Below, piece by piece: positions 1 through 8,209 of a DNA stretch of 64,000 bases. The notes below the pieces were generated by a model that saw only the letters and a program-made list of their open reading frames with translations, made no database searches and had not been told where the DNA came from. The stretch is from Streptomyces sp. NBC_01689 (GTDB taxonomy: Bacteria > Actinomycetota > Actinomycetes > Streptomycetales > Streptomycetaceae). The DNA lies in the NCBI RefSeq assembly GCF_036250675.1, contig NZ_CP109592.1:434001-498000 (forward strand), read 5' to 3'. The translations under genes and the position numbers were made by a program. How positions within the stretch are numbered: position 1 is the first letter of the stretch; every line of letters starts with the position of its first letter.

Positions 1-596
1 CAGCCGGTGCTGTGGTCGGTCGCTTCGAGCAGATCCAGCCGGACGTCCTCGCGCGGGATGTAGTACCGCGTGGGCAGGCCGGTCTCGAAGAGCAGGACCG
101 GACGGTGGGTGTCGGCGACGAGCACGCCGTCGATCTCGACCCGGACGTGCCGGCCGCTGGGGATGGCGTCGACCCGTTTGTGCGGGTCGCGGGGGTGGAC
201 GAAGATCTCTTCCGTCTCCTCGTACCAGTGGTCCAGGCCCCGTCCTACACGCCGGAACCACTCGAAGGCGACGTGACCGGCCAGGTCGTCGGCCGGAAAC
301 GTCCAGGCCGCGTTCTCCAGCACGTCACCGTCGACGTCGAGGTCGTAGAAGATCCGCGATCCGGTGTGCGTGCCGGTCCGGGGGTTCTTCGCGGGGCGGA
401 GCAGGTCCTCGCGGACGTCCTCGCGCGGAAAGGCGTAGAGCGGTACCGGCACCCCTGGCTCCCACACGAGGAGGGGGTGCCTGCTGTCGACGACGGTGAC
501 CTCCCCGGTACGGCCGCGCACCCACCGTCCGCTCGGCTCCCAGAGGATGCCTTCGGGGGTTGCTCTGACGTCCGGCGCGGTGGGGAACGTGGTCAT
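1..596 (-). CDS. DUF427 domain protein, partial at left edge
   Basis: The reverse strand is open from an ATG at 596 to the window edge, giving 198 visible codons without a stop, so the 3' end lies outside. The start follows a GGAGA-type ribosome site. The protein reads MTTFPTAPDVRATPEGI and contains two copies of the DUF427 fold: the first around residues 20-90 (WVRGRTGEVTVVDSRHPLLVWE), the second around 120-195 (KRVDAIPSGRHVRVEIDGVL then RPVLLFETGLPTRYYIPREDV). Each copy ends in the typical YYIPREDV-like strand. The family is common in actinomycetes and has no assigned reaction. It is divergent from the BrkB-like gene, with 169 bp between starts. Confidence 0.85.
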   Translation of the reverse strand, partial: MTTFPTAPDVRATPEGILWEPSGRWVRGRTGEVTVVDSRHPLLVWEPGVPVPLYAFPREDVREDLLRPAKNPRTGTHTGSRIFYDLDVDGDVLENAAWTFPADDLAGHVAFEWFRRVGRGLDHWYEETEEIFVHPRDPHKRVDAIPSGRHVRVEIDGVLVADTHRPVLLFETGLPTRYYIPREDVRLDLLEATDHSTG

Positions 597-765
597 CGGC
601 TCTCCTTCTGCTCGGTCACGCGGGATGACTGCGGGTAGCCACCGGCCGACCGCCTCGTCCGCGGGGGCTCGTCCCACCTTGCGGCGGGTACTCCCGGTGT
701 TCAAGGCGAACGGCTTCCGGGCGGGCGGAACACATCCCCGGCGGCTGAGGGGGTACCCGGCCGTC

Positions 766-1815
766 ATGGCGAAGCTGCACGTTCCGGGGCGAGACGATCA
801 TCACGGCAGGGACGAGGTACTGCCGCCGGACGAGGTGGGCCCGGAGCCCCGGGTGGAGCGCGCCGCGCCGGACAGTCCGGCGAAACTGCCGAGGCGGGCC
901 TGGGGTGCGGCGCTGAAGGGCGCGGTGCGCGAGTTCAAGGACGACGAGCTGGTCGACCGCGCGGCGGCGCTGACGTACTACGGCGTGCTGGCGCTGTTCC
1001 CGGCACTGCTGGTGCTCGTGTCCCTGCTGGGCATCATCGGCAGATCCGCGACGGACAAGCTGCTGGACAATCTCCGGCAGCTCACCCCCGGCTCGGCCCA
1101 CTCCATCATCACCAGGGCCGTCGAACAGCTGCGGGACAACGCCGGCGCGGGCTCGGTCCTGGCGATCGTCGGCATCGTCCTGGCGGTGTGGTCGGCCTCC
1201 GGATACGTCGCGGCGTTCATCCGCGCCGCGAACGCGGTCTACGACATCCCGGAGGGCCGTCCGGTGTGGAAGATCCTGCCGGTGCGGGTCGGCGTGACCG
1301 TCGCGCTGATGATCCTCGCGGTCGCCGGGTCCGTCATCGTGGTCTTCTCCGGTGGAGTTGCTCGGCAGGCCGGACGCGCACTGGGTGTGGGAGACACAGG
1401 ACTGGCGGTGTGGTCGGTCGCGAAGTGGCCCGTGCTCGTCGTTCTGGTCACCGTCATGATCGCGATCCTGTACTGGGCGAGTCCGAACGCCAAGGTGAAG
1501 GGCTTCCGTTGGATCACCCCGGGCAGCCTCCTGGCTCTCGTGATCTGGATGATCGCCTCCGCCGGATTCGCCTTCTACGTGGCGAATTTCGCTTCGTACA
1601 ACAAGACCTACGGCACGATGGCGGGCGTCATCGTCTTCCTCGTGTGGCTGTGGATCAGCAATCTGGCGATCCTGCTGGGGCTGGAATTCGACGCCGAGAC
1701 GATCCGCCAGCGGGCCATCGCCGGGGGTCACCCGCCGGAGGCGGAGCCATACACCCAGCCGCGCGACACCCGCACGTGGAACGAGAAGGACCGCCGCCGG
1801 CTCCGCGACCTCTGA
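766..1815 (+). CDS. YihY/BrkB family inner-membrane protein
   Basis: A 349-residue integral membrane protein of the YihY/virulence factor BrkB family, whose transport role is unsettled. A hydrophilic N-terminus of about 55 residues is followed by the family signature DELVDRAAALTYYGVLALFPALLVLVS (read as DELVDRAAALTYYGVLALFP), then about six hydrophobic segments and the conserved stretch around LYWASPNAKVKGFRWITPG. The tail is short, charged and cytosolic. I chose the ATG at 766 because the family homology begins just after it and the upstream in-frame extension is low-complexity and unlike the family. An acidic helix-like segment precedes the first membrane span. No operon partner is evident; the next gene is 330 bp away. 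Confidence 0.85.
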   Translation: MAKLHVPGRDDHHGRDEVLPPDEVGPEPRVERAAPDSPAKLPRRAWGAALKGAVREFKDDELVDRAAALTYYGVLALFPALLVLVSLLGIIGRSATDKLLDNLRQLTPGSAHSIITRAVEQLRDNAGAGSVLAIVGIVLAVWSASGYVAAFIRAANAVYDIPEGRPVWKILPVRVGVTVALMILAVAGSVIVVFSGGVARQAGRALGVGDTGLAVWSVAKWPVLVVLVTVMIAILYWASPNAKVKGFRWITPGSLLALVIWMIASAGFAFYVANFASYNKTYGTMAGVIVFLVWLWISNLAILLGLEFDAETIRQRAIAGGHPPEAEPYTQPRDTRTWNEKDRRRLRDL

Positions 1816-2149
1816 CCGCGCCACGTGAGCCCCGCACACCAGGTCGGCACGCACACTCCTGACCGCGCACGCACGCCGATACGGGCCCGCCGCGACGGCG
1901 CGGGCGCCGCACGCCACACCCCGCCGCCCGCGCCGGGCAAGTGCGTACTGCCGCGGATTTCCGGCGGGACCGGGTGCGCGCGCCGGTCTCCGCGCTCCGG
2001 CCGCCCGTCTCCGTGCTCCGGCCCGTGCCGGGCTGATTCTCGATGCCTGCCCTGAACTGCCCGGTCGGGGGTACCCGCCTCATCACCGAACGCCGGTGCC
2101 CATGACAAGGCCCGGCGGTGACCGAGAAGTCCGGCAGGAGGTGATGGTC

Positions 2150-2593
2150 GTGTCGAGTGTGCGGTCGCACACGGAGAGGCCCGGCACGCAGGCGCAGGCG
2201 CAGGGGTCCGGATCGGATCAGGTGGGTGAGCTGGTGCACCGGGCCTCACAACAGCTGACCGAGCTGGTTCGGGGTGAACTCCGCCTGGCGCAGGCGGAGA
2301 TGAAGGAGAAGGGCAGGCATTACGGCAAGAGCGGTGGACTGTTCGGGGGCGCCGGGATCGTGGGCTTCCTGATGCTTCAGGCTCTGGTGGTCGCCGCGAT
2401 CGCCGCTCTGGCGGTGCCGCTGCCGGTGTGGGCAGCGGCGTTGATCGTCACCGGGGTGCTGGGCGCGATCGCCGCGGTCCTGGCCCTGACCGGGAAGAAG
2501 CAGGTCGGACGGGCGGCGCCGCCCGTGCCTGAGCAGACCATCGACAACGTGAAGGCCGATGTGGCCGAGATCAAGAGGAGTGCCCACCGATGA
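2150..2593 (+). CDS. Phage holin family membrane protein (actinobacterial holin-X type)
   Basis: A 147-residue protein of the actinobacterial holin-X (phage_holin_3_6) family. Residues about 20-60 form an amphipathic stretch (GELVHRASQQLTELVRGELR), followed by two hydrophobic hairpin segments (GIVGFLMLQALVVAAIAALA and VWAAALIVTGVLGAIAAVLAL). These proteins are chromosomal envelope proteins rather than true lysis holins. The GTG at 2150 lies 8 nt after AGGAGG (2136-2141); the ATG at 2144 would be too close. It is the first gene of a three-gene operon and its stop overlaps the next start (ATGA at 2590-2593), so the two are translationally coupled. Confidence 0.85.
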   Translation: MSSVRSHTERPGTQAQAQGSGSDQVGELVHRASQQLTELVRGELRLAQAEMKEKGRHYGKSGGLFGGAGIVGFLMLQALVVAAIAALAVPLPVWAAALIVTGVLGAIAAVLALTGKKQVGRAAPPVPEQTIDNVKADVAEIKRSAHR

Positions 2594-3060
2594 GCAAGCC
2601 GTCCGACCACGACCGGACCGCCGCCACCCCCGACGAGCTGCGTGAGCAGGTCGAGCAGACCCGTTCCGAGCTCGGTGAGACCGTCCAGGCGCTCGCCGAC
2701 AAGACCGATGTCAAGGCCCGGGCCAAGGAGAAGACGGCTGAGGTCAAGGAGAAGACCGTGGAGGTCAAGGAGCAGACCGTGGCGAAGGCCGGAGAGCTGA
2801 AGGCGAAGGCCGCCCAGGCGGCGCACTCGGTCCAGGAGAGGCTTCCGGACCAGGTGAAGGACAAGGCGGCGCAGACCGCGGCGCAGCTCCGGGAGAAGAC
2901 CGCGCAGGCCGGGAGCGTGTGGGAGGAGAAGGCTCCCGAACAGGTCCGGGTGCAGACCGCTCAGGGCGCCCGCGCGGTACGGGAGAACCGCAAGCTGCTG
3001 GTGGCGGCAGGGGGTGCGACGGTGCTCGCGTGGCTGATCTTCCGCCGGAAGAAGGGCTGA
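2590..3060 (+). CDS. DUF3618 domain protein
   Basis: A 156-residue, highly charged helical protein. The N-terminus carries the DUF3618 motif (PDELREQVEQTRSELGETVQ). The middle, residues 40-125, is a run of amphipathic 11-residue-type repeats rich in Lys, Glu and Ala (EKTAEVKEKTVEVKEQTVAK), similar in character to LEA or apolipoprotein helices. A single hydrophobic segment near the C-terminus (LLVAAGGATVLAWLIF) ends in RRKKG, which suggests a tail anchor. It is coupled to the holin-like gene and lies 5 nt before the DUF4235 gene. This trio is common in Streptomyces and is thought to be envelope-associated; no biochemical role is established. Confidence 0.85.
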   Translation: MSKPSDHDRTAATPDELREQVEQTRSELGETVQALADKTDVKARAKEKTAEVKEKTVEVKEQTVAKAGELKAKAAQAAHSVQERLPDQVKDKAAQTAAQLREKTAQAGSVWEEKAPEQVRVQTAQGARAVRENRKLLVAAGGATVLAWLIFRRKKG

Positions 3061-3065
3061 CGCCG

Positions 3066-3332
3066 GTGAACGCCTCGAGGGCCGCCTACAAGCCGGTCGG
3101 ACTCGCCCTGGGTGTTGCCGGCGGTCTGCTCGCCGGCATGGCTTTCAAGCAGGCCTGGAAGGTGCTCGCCCACTCCGAGGACACGCCGAACGCCACGGAC
3201 GAGAACCGTACTTGGCGGGAGATCCTGCTCGCCGCCTCGTTGCAGGGTGCGATCTTCGCCGGGGTCAAGGCCGCCGTCGACCGTGCCGGTGCGACCGCCA
3301 CGCGCCGTGTGACGGGTACTTGGCCAGGGTGA
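3066..3332 (+). CDS. DUF4235 domain membrane protein
   Basis: An 88-residue protein matching DUF4235: a first hydrophobic segment (KPVGLALGVAGGLLAGMAFKQ) with the conserved FKQAWK, a short polar loop (DENRTWREILLAASLQGAIF), a second hydrophobic segment and the tail KAAVDRAGATATRRVTG. The GTG at 3066 is taken because the family homology starts immediately there; it is 5 nt after the previous stop, with no independent ribosome site, which fits coupling. It is the last gene of the 2150-3332 operon; a strong hairpin follows at 3443. Function unknown. Confidence 0.82.
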   Translation: MNASRAAYKPVGLALGVAGGLLAGMAFKQAWKVLAHSEDTPNATDENRTWREILLAASLQGAIFAGVKAAVDRAGATATRRVTGTWPG

Positions 3333-3442
3333 CGTACAGCGGTGGGACGGTGATGCCGCCGGGTCCAGGCCGGCGACCCCTGCCGAGGCCCATCGGACGC
3401 GAGAGGACCGCACGGATCCGGCGTCTCGGGTCCCGGCGCACC

Positions 3443-3474
3443 GAAGCCCCCGGCCACAGCGGCCCGGGGGCTTC
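3443..3474. terminator. Bidirectional stem-loop terminator
   Basis: GAAGCCCCCG (3443-3452) pairs with CGGGGGCTTC (3465-3474) and an inner GGCC/GGCC extension tightens the stem. It lies between the convergent DUF4235 operon and the secreted-protein gene, so it can stop both. No T-tract, as is usual in this kind of genome. Confidence 0.6.
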
Positions 3475-3638
3475 CGCCGTTCCCGGGAGCATCTCGCCGC
3501 CCTCCACCGGCTGACGGTAGTCGACGTCAGCACCACCAGCCGCAGCGCCACGGAAGGCCGACTCGAGCCACCGGCCGAGTGGATGGCCACACCTGCCGGT
3601 ACGCCGACCGAGCCGAACGGTGGGCGCGGCGTAGGCCC

Positions 3639-4220
3639 TCAGCAGTTCGTCACGTAGTGAACCCACGTCCAGTCGGCGATCTCATCCTGGAAGTACGCGC
3701 CGGGGTCGACCCAGCGGACGACGAATTCGTCGTCCCGGAAGCCCGCTTGGGTTCCCGTGGTCTGATGGTTGATCCACGATCCATCACCGAACCAGGGGAT
3801 TTTGTACGCGGCGCAGGTGAACATGTCGATGACGTCGCCGGTGAAGTAGGTGCCGCTATAGGCGCAGAAGTGCTTGTAGTTGCAGGTGTACGAAGCCGCA
3901 CTGGACGGGTGGCGATCTCCGCCGGTTGCCGTCGGGAGCGCGAGCGTCAGGACAGCACCCTCTCCCAGCCGGATGCGGTTGGCAGAGATCTGCGTACCGC
4001 CCAGACCGACCAGGTAGGAATCGACCCGGCTCTGCAGCGTCTTCGTCTCCGCGGCGTTCAGCCCCAGTGCCCTGGCCTGTGAAGCGATGGCATCTTCGGA
4101 CACGGATTCGGCGGTGGCCGTACCGGACATCGTCAGGGCGGCGGACAGGCCCACCATGGCTGCCACGACACCGCGTGCCCAGGCGTGACGGCTCTTGCGT
4201 CCTTGCTCTCCGGATAGCAT
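3639..4220 (-). CDS. Secreted I36-like (peptidase inhibitor/crystallin-fold) protein
   Basis: A 193-residue protein with a signal peptide: RKSRHAWARGV, a hydrophobic core (VVAAMVGLSAALTMSG) and a likely cut after TATA/ESVS near residue 38. A helical linker follows, then a domain from about residue 105 with YTCNYKHFCAYSGTYFTG, an aromatic- and Gly-rich pattern with paired cysteines resembling the beta/gamma-crystallin-like fold of peptidase inhibitor family I36. The C-terminus ends WTWVHYVTNC, so at least four cysteines could form two disulfides. The likely role is extracellular protein binding or protease inhibition. It starts at ATG 4220; no operon partner. The family assignment is by pattern only and another small secreted family is possible. 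Confidence 0.6.
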   Translation of the reverse strand: MLSGEQGRKSRHAWARGVVAAMVGLSAALTMSGTATAESVSEDAIASQARALGLNAAETKTLQSRVDSYLVGLGGTQISANRIRLGEGAVLTLALPTATGGDRHPSSAASYTCNYKHFCAYSGTYFTGDVIDMFTCAAYKIPWFGDGSWINHQTTGTQAGFRDDEFVVRWVDPGAYFQDEIADWTWVHYVTNC

Positions 4221-4784
4221 TCGTGTTCCCCCTGATCCGGCCGAACCGTCGTAGGTTCATGGCTGCTGCCCCGGCCCGGTAGTCCGCGCCGCTTCGGATC
4301 GTGTCGGCTCTCCGCAAGCGCGTCAAAGGATTCGAACTGCATCGAAATGACGAGAGCGGTTCTCGCTCGTGGTGGCAGAGGGCGGGATCACCGGGAGGTG
4401 ATCGACGCGATTTCATTCACGTCGCAGAGTGGGTCGCAGTGGGTGGGTGCGTCTGCCCGCTGAGCACGGAAACCCGACCCGTATGTCGACCCGCCTGCCG
4501 ACGGGATCCCTCGCGGTACCGGAGCGCGCGACCGAGTCACCGGTGTTGCGCCCGGCGAGCCGGCGGTGCGCTGCGCTCTCGCCGGTCGCGTGCGATGTCC
4601 CGTGTCCTTGCGGTGGTTCTGGCCGGCACCGGACTCCTCAGAGGCCATCCACGCATGAGCCAACTCTCCTATGAGCGCTCAGAGTCGACGGTGTGCTGAA
4701 GGCCGGTGAAGACGGGATGGGACATGGCCGTGTGACCAAGGTATTGCGTCACGTCACCGTCCAACCCGCACGGCCCTCTTCACG
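4221..4784. other. Intergenic stretch, no supported gene
   Basis: 564 bp between two reverse-strand genes. Short open frames exist on both strands, but none has a family motif or a convincing ribosome site. The region should contain the promoter of the secreted I36-like gene; I could not pick one with confidence. Confidence 0.5.
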
Positions 4785-5249
4785 TCACAACGCTGAGAAG
4801 GTGTCGAGCGCTCCCACGGCCGCACAGACGTGGCCCGACCCGCCCTCGGACCGCCTCCCGGCGCACCACCAGGAGAGCAGCCCCTTCACGTCGCGCGCAT
4901 GCAGGCCCAGGTTGTGTTCGACGCACAGGGGCCACGCCTGCCACAGACGTTCAGCGACGGTTTCCTGCGCGGCCTCGGCGACGATCGCCAAGGCATGAGC
5001 CTGGTCTTCTGCCGTCTTTGGGTACAGATGACTACCGTGCCACCCGCCGTCGGCCAGGGCAACGTAGACGTACTCCGGCTCGCCAGCCTCGTAGGAAGGC
5101 TGGGCCAACAGTTGCAGAGCTCCCTGTTCAGGAAGAGTCACGGCCACGTCCTGGTTGAGGACCGCGAGAGCCTCGTCCCACCAGGGGTACTCGCCCCGCG
5201 AGACCCGACGGACTTCGGGTTGATCGAAATGAGCCTGCACAGGGCCCAT
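4785..5249 (-). CDS. Conserved-looking hypothetical protein
   Basis: A 154-residue soluble protein starting MGPVQAHFDQPEVRRVSRGE. It contains a compact, well-composed globular region (residues 15-130) with several Trp and conserved-looking acidic patches, for example EYPWWDEALAVLNQD and EPEYVYVALADGGWHGSHLY. It has no signal peptide, membrane segment or motif I recognise. An AGCGGAGA sequence lies immediately upstream of the start at 5249. Codon bias fits a real gene and the opposite frames do not look protein-like. It stands alone between two gene-poor stretches. Function unknown. Confidence 0.6.
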   Translation of the reverse strand: MGPVQAHFDQPEVRRVSRGEYPWWDEALAVLNQDVAVTLPEQGALQLLAQPSYEAGEPEYVYVALADGGWHGSHLYPKTAEDQAHALAIVAEAAQETVAERLWQAWPLCVEHNLGLHARDVKGLLSWWCAGRRSEGGSGHVCAAVGALDTFSAL

Positions 5250-5774
5250 TCTCCGCTACGGACGCCCGACCTGAATCGCGCACGACGTTGTGACTGCGCT
5301 CCCGTCGGGCGGCTGCGGGGCTGCGCAGAGGTCCACTGCACGCGGGCCCATGTGTCGAGGCCGCTGCTGTGGCAGCGGGAGCACCCCCGGAGAGTGGTGG
5401 GCTCGTTCCCTCGCTTCTACTCGGTCGCCCTCGCTAGGCTGCCCGTCGGGGCCCGGTGCAACGAGTAGGTGGCCGGCACGGCCCGGCCTGGCTCGTTCCC
5501 GTAGTGCGCAGTGCGGGGAGGGGGTGTTCGGGTGGTGGCCGGCAGGTACATCCCGATCGCGGGGGCCAGCACCTCCTGACCGGCGTGCGGCCTACTTCCG
5601 GCAGGCCGCCCGGTGCCCTGGTCGCCGGCCGAGTCCGGGGTAGCGGAGACCGAGCGGTATGACGGCACTGGGCGGCGTTCCGGCCGCCTATGCTCAGCCT
5701 GTGCGGCCGCTCGCCGGCCACATTGATCCGCTGATCGCGGCGTTTCAGCCGCGTCTGCCGTCGACCTCAAAACG

Positions 5775-5910
5775 GTGCCGGCGGTGATGCCGCCTTCTCG
5801 CTCGGGACCGGACAACTCGTTTTCGGTTGTCGTCGAAGGTCAGGAGGTGTCCATCCCCGGGCGTCCCTACCACGAAGAGCCGCCGACCGACGTGGTCGCG
5901 TCCCTAGTAC
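5775..5910 (+). pseudogene. Possible remnant of a small conserved protein
   Basis: A short frame reads DNSFSVVVEGQEVSIPGRPYHEEPPTDVVASL, better composed than its surroundings. It resembles, from memory, the start of a small actinomycete protein with a VxIPxRxYxxEP motif. After about residue 45 the frame turns into Arg/His/Pro-rich noise, so any original gene is broken. This is weak evidence, and the stretch may simply be chance. Confidence 0.25.
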
Positions 5911-6060
5911 GTGTACTCGATTCGCCCCATACGCACCCCAGGCATCTCCGCACACGGCCACCACGCGGGCCCGTCACGTCTGCCCGCGCAGCCAGGCGCA
6001 CTCGCGCGCGCAACCAGGCCGCCGACCATGCCCATCAACGCTCCTCAGCACCAATCTTGT

Positions 6061-6090
6061 CCTGTGGTCACTCCTCGGCGTGACCACAGG
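6061..6090. terminator. Perfect 11-bp inverted repeat, possible terminator
   Basis: CCTGTGGTCAC and GTGACCACAGG are separated by 8 nt. No gene ends nearby on either strand, so it may instead be a protein-binding palindrome or a relic of a lost gene. Confidence 0.35.
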
Positions 6091-6349
6091 GCATGACAGG
6101 GTCTTCCTCGTCGCACCCGCTCCGACGGCCTTCGAGGTTCGACACCCGTGAGTTCCGCTCCGAGCCCTCTTCGGAAGAGCCGAGCCCGCGCCCTGAAACG
6201 TGCCGCCCGGCCGTCTTGCCGCCTTCTGCGAGCGGTGCGTCGACATCACCGCAAGCGATCGAATTGCTACTCTCCGTAATTGGCGATTGCGTTCGGCGAT
6301 TGCCGGCGGGATTTTCCGTCCCGTCGTGGACAGCAGCAGAGGAAGACAC

Positions 6350-7009
6350 ATGCGTTTCCGCTTCGCCATGCCCGCCCTGGCGGCCGCCGCCACGCTCACC
6401 GGCACGGCGTTCACGTTCACCGCGCCGGCTGCGGGCTCAGCAGCCTTGAACGAACTGACCTACGGCAGCACGATCCTGTTGCAGAACCAGTACCAGGGCG
6501 ACGGCGGCTATCTGGACACCAACGGCCTCTCGCAGCAATCCGGCGCCAAGTACGACGTGAGCACCAACCAGACCCCCAACAGCCGCGGACCCAGGACCTC
6601 CGAGTGGAAGGTCGTCTCCGCCACCGGCAAGGCCAACGGACACCGCGTCATCAGCGGGGACGTCGTCTACCTCGTCAACCAGTACTCCACCGGCACCTAC
6701 CTGGACACCAACGGGCGCTCCACCCGCTCCGGCGCCAAGTACGACGTCTCCACCACCGCCCACAGGGATCGCGGCCACGGCACCAGCAAGTGGCACATCT
6801 TCGGCAAGACGTCCTCCCCCGCCGACGGCCACATCCGCACCAACGACGTCGTCAGCCTGCTCAACGACTACGGCTCCGCCAACGGCGGTTTCCTCGACGC
6901 CAACGGCCTGGCCGGCCAGCAGGGTGGCGCCAAGTACGACGTGTCCACCAGCCACTACAGCGACCGCGGCCCCGGCACCGGTTCCTGGAAGGTCCTCCCC
7001 GCCTCCTGA
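6350..7009 (+). CDS. Secreted protein of three internal repeats (lectin-like pattern)
   Basis: A 219-residue exported protein. ATG 6350 follows AGAGGAAG (6338-6345). The signal peptide is about residues 1-31 (MRFRFAMPALAAAATLTGTA, cut near AAGSA). The mature part is three repeats of roughly 60 residues at about 35-95, 96-157 and 158-219. Each has a hydrophobic strand, a YLDTNG or FLDANG turn, GAKYDVST, then RGxGTxxWKV. No catalytic residues or cysteines stand out. Threefold repeats with a terminal Trp suggest a beta-trefoil-like or other threefold binding fold, perhaps carbohydrate-binding. I do not recognise the family. It is monocistronic and followed by a strong terminator. Confidence 0.75.
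   Translation: MRFRFAMPALAAAATLTGTAFTFTAPAAGSAALNELTYGSTILLQNQYQGDGGYLDTNGLSQQSGAKYDVSTNQTPNSRGPRTSEWKVVSATGKANGHRVISGDVVYLVNQYSTGTYLDTNGRSTRSGAKYDVSTTAHRDRGHGTSKWHIFGKTSSPADGHIRTNDVVSLLNDYGSANGGFLDANGLAGQQGGAKYDVSTSHYSDRGPGTGSWKVLPAS
6452..7006 (+). repeat. Three tandem coding repeats within the secreted protein
   Basis: The block GGCGCCAAGTACGACGT recurs in all three units, near 6541, 6730 and 6925, at uneven spacing of about 190 bp. The motif CTGGACACCAACGG is shared by units 1 and 2. Similarity at the DNA level suggests fairly recent duplication or gene conversion among the units. Confidence 0.7.
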
Positions 7010-7030
7010 CCCTTCCCACGGAATCAACCC

Positions 7031-7060
7031 GCCGGTCCCGCGCCACCACGCGGGACCGGC
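7031..7060. terminator. Stem-loop terminator after the repeat protein
   Basis: GCCGGTCCCGCG (7031-7042) pairs perfectly with CGCGGGACCGGC (7049-7060) across a 6-nt loop, 22 bp after the stop of the secreted repeat protein. The remaining interval to 7474 shows no gene I can support. Confidence 0.7.
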
Positions 7061-7474
7061 GGCCCACGGGTGAAGTCGCCCGCTCCCTCTCTGCACGACC
7101 ACCACGCACCTGTCGGCCCCGTCGGGAGCGGGCCATCCGGTCTGCCGCCCCGGAAGTGGGGCGCGTCGTCCCTGCCGTTTGCGCAAGTCGTTGATCGGGC
7201 GAGGCACGCGCTCCCCTGTGCACGCCTCCATGGCGCGGCATCGGCGGCAGCCGGCCGGTCCCCTGCAAGTTCGGCACCCCGAAGGAGCGAACCCTCTGGT
7301 GCGCCCCGGCGCTCCGGGACACACGTTTGTTTGCACTCGCCCAGAACCGGGAGGATCGTGGTGGGTGGGCGGTGGCGTAGCCGGAAGGTGATACCCGTCG
7401 GACAGGAGGGTCCCGGCGCAGCAGCAGAGCAGCATCCTCGGACCGCTCAGCGACGTTCTCCTGGAGGGCACTCG

Positions 7475-8209
7475 ATGAGGCCGTACAGTCTGCCGGAATC
7501 GATTGAAGCGTGCCTGTTCGACCTGGACGGTGTCATCACGAAAACGGCCGTCGTGCATGCCGCCGCCTGGAAACGGACGTTCGACGACTTCCTTCTGCGG
7601 CACGACGGATCCGGTTTCACGCCCTTCGATGTCACCCAGGACTACGACGAGTACGTGGACGGGAAGCCACGCGCCGATGGTGTGCGCAGCTTCCTCGCCT
7701 CGCGCGGCATCAGGCTTCCCGAGGGCTCCCCGGACGATGAGGGGGACACGGTGCGGGGGCTGGGGAATCGCAAGAACGATCTTCTGTTGGAGATGATCAG
7801 CGCGGAGGGTGTCGAAGCGTACCCGGGCACCCTGCGCTATGTCCGAACGGTTCGGCAGCACGGCCTGAAGACGGCTGTCGTGTCCTCCAGCGCGAATTGC
7901 CGGGAGGTCCTGGTGGCGGTCGGGGCCGAGCCGCTGTTCGACGTCCGCATCGATGGGCTGGTGGCCGCGGAGCGTGGGCTTCCCGGCAAGCCGCATCCCG
8001 ACACGTTCCTGGCCGCCGCCCAGGACCTGGGTGTCACGGCTGGAGTGTCGGCTGTCTTCGAGGACGCGCTGGCGGGGATGGATGCCGGTCGGTCGGGCCA
8101 CTTCGGCTTCGTCGTGGGGGTCGACCGGGTCGGCCAGGCGGACGCTCTGCTCGCCCACGGCGCTGACATCGTCGTGCGGGACCTCGCTGAGCTGGAGCAC
8201 CAGGGATGA
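7475..8209 (+). CDS. Beta-phosphoglucomutase family HAD hydrolase
   Basis: A 244-residue HAD-superfamily protein of the beta-PGM type, which interconverts beta-glucose 1-phosphate and glucose 6-phosphate. HAD motif I is FDLDGVIT with the nucleophile Asp16 and acid/base Asp18. Motif II is TAVVSSSA, motif III Lys is in GLPGKPHPD and motif IV is VFEDALAG. A helical cap (residues 25-100) carries the DYDEYVDGKPRADGV loop typical of the phosphomutase branch. ATG 7475 follows GGAGGG. The stop overlaps the start of the GH65 gene (ATGA 8206-8209): the phosphorylase should release beta-glucose 1-phosphate that this enzyme converts for glycolysis. Confidence 0.88.
   Translation: MRPYSLPESIEACLFDLDGVITKTAVVHAAAWKRTFDDFLLRHDGSGFTPFDVTQDYDEYVDGKPRADGVRSFLASRGIRLPEGSPDDEGDTVRGLGNRKNDLLLEMISAEGVEAYPGTLRYVRTVRQHGLKTAVVSSSANCREVLVAVGAEPLFDVRIDGLVAAERGLPGKPHPDTFLAAAQDLGVTAGVSAVFEDALAGMDAGRSGHFGFVVGVDRVGQADALLAHGADIVVRDLAELEHQG

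Larger units (their letters stand above)
5250..6349. other. Gene-poor stretch with degraded sequence
   Basis: About 1.1 kb without an intact gene. It holds a possible decayed reading frame at 5775-5910 (listed separately) and an 11-bp perfect inverted repeat, CCTGTGGTCAC (6061-6071) with GTGACCACAGG (6080-6090). Frames here lack ribosome sites and their translations are low-complexity Arg/Pro/Ser. The last 100 bp lead into the secreted repeat protein and include two close copies of GGCGATTGC. Confidence 0.5.

Noticed and set aside
2150..3332. Phage lysis cassette suggested by the holin-like gene
   Set aside because: No endolysin or phage gene is near; this holin-X/DUF3618/DUF4235 trio is a normal chromosomal set.
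6135..6165. A TTCGA-containing stretch resembling a tRNA T-arm
   Set aside because: The flanking bases do not form a T-stem and no anticodon or acceptor arm can be found.
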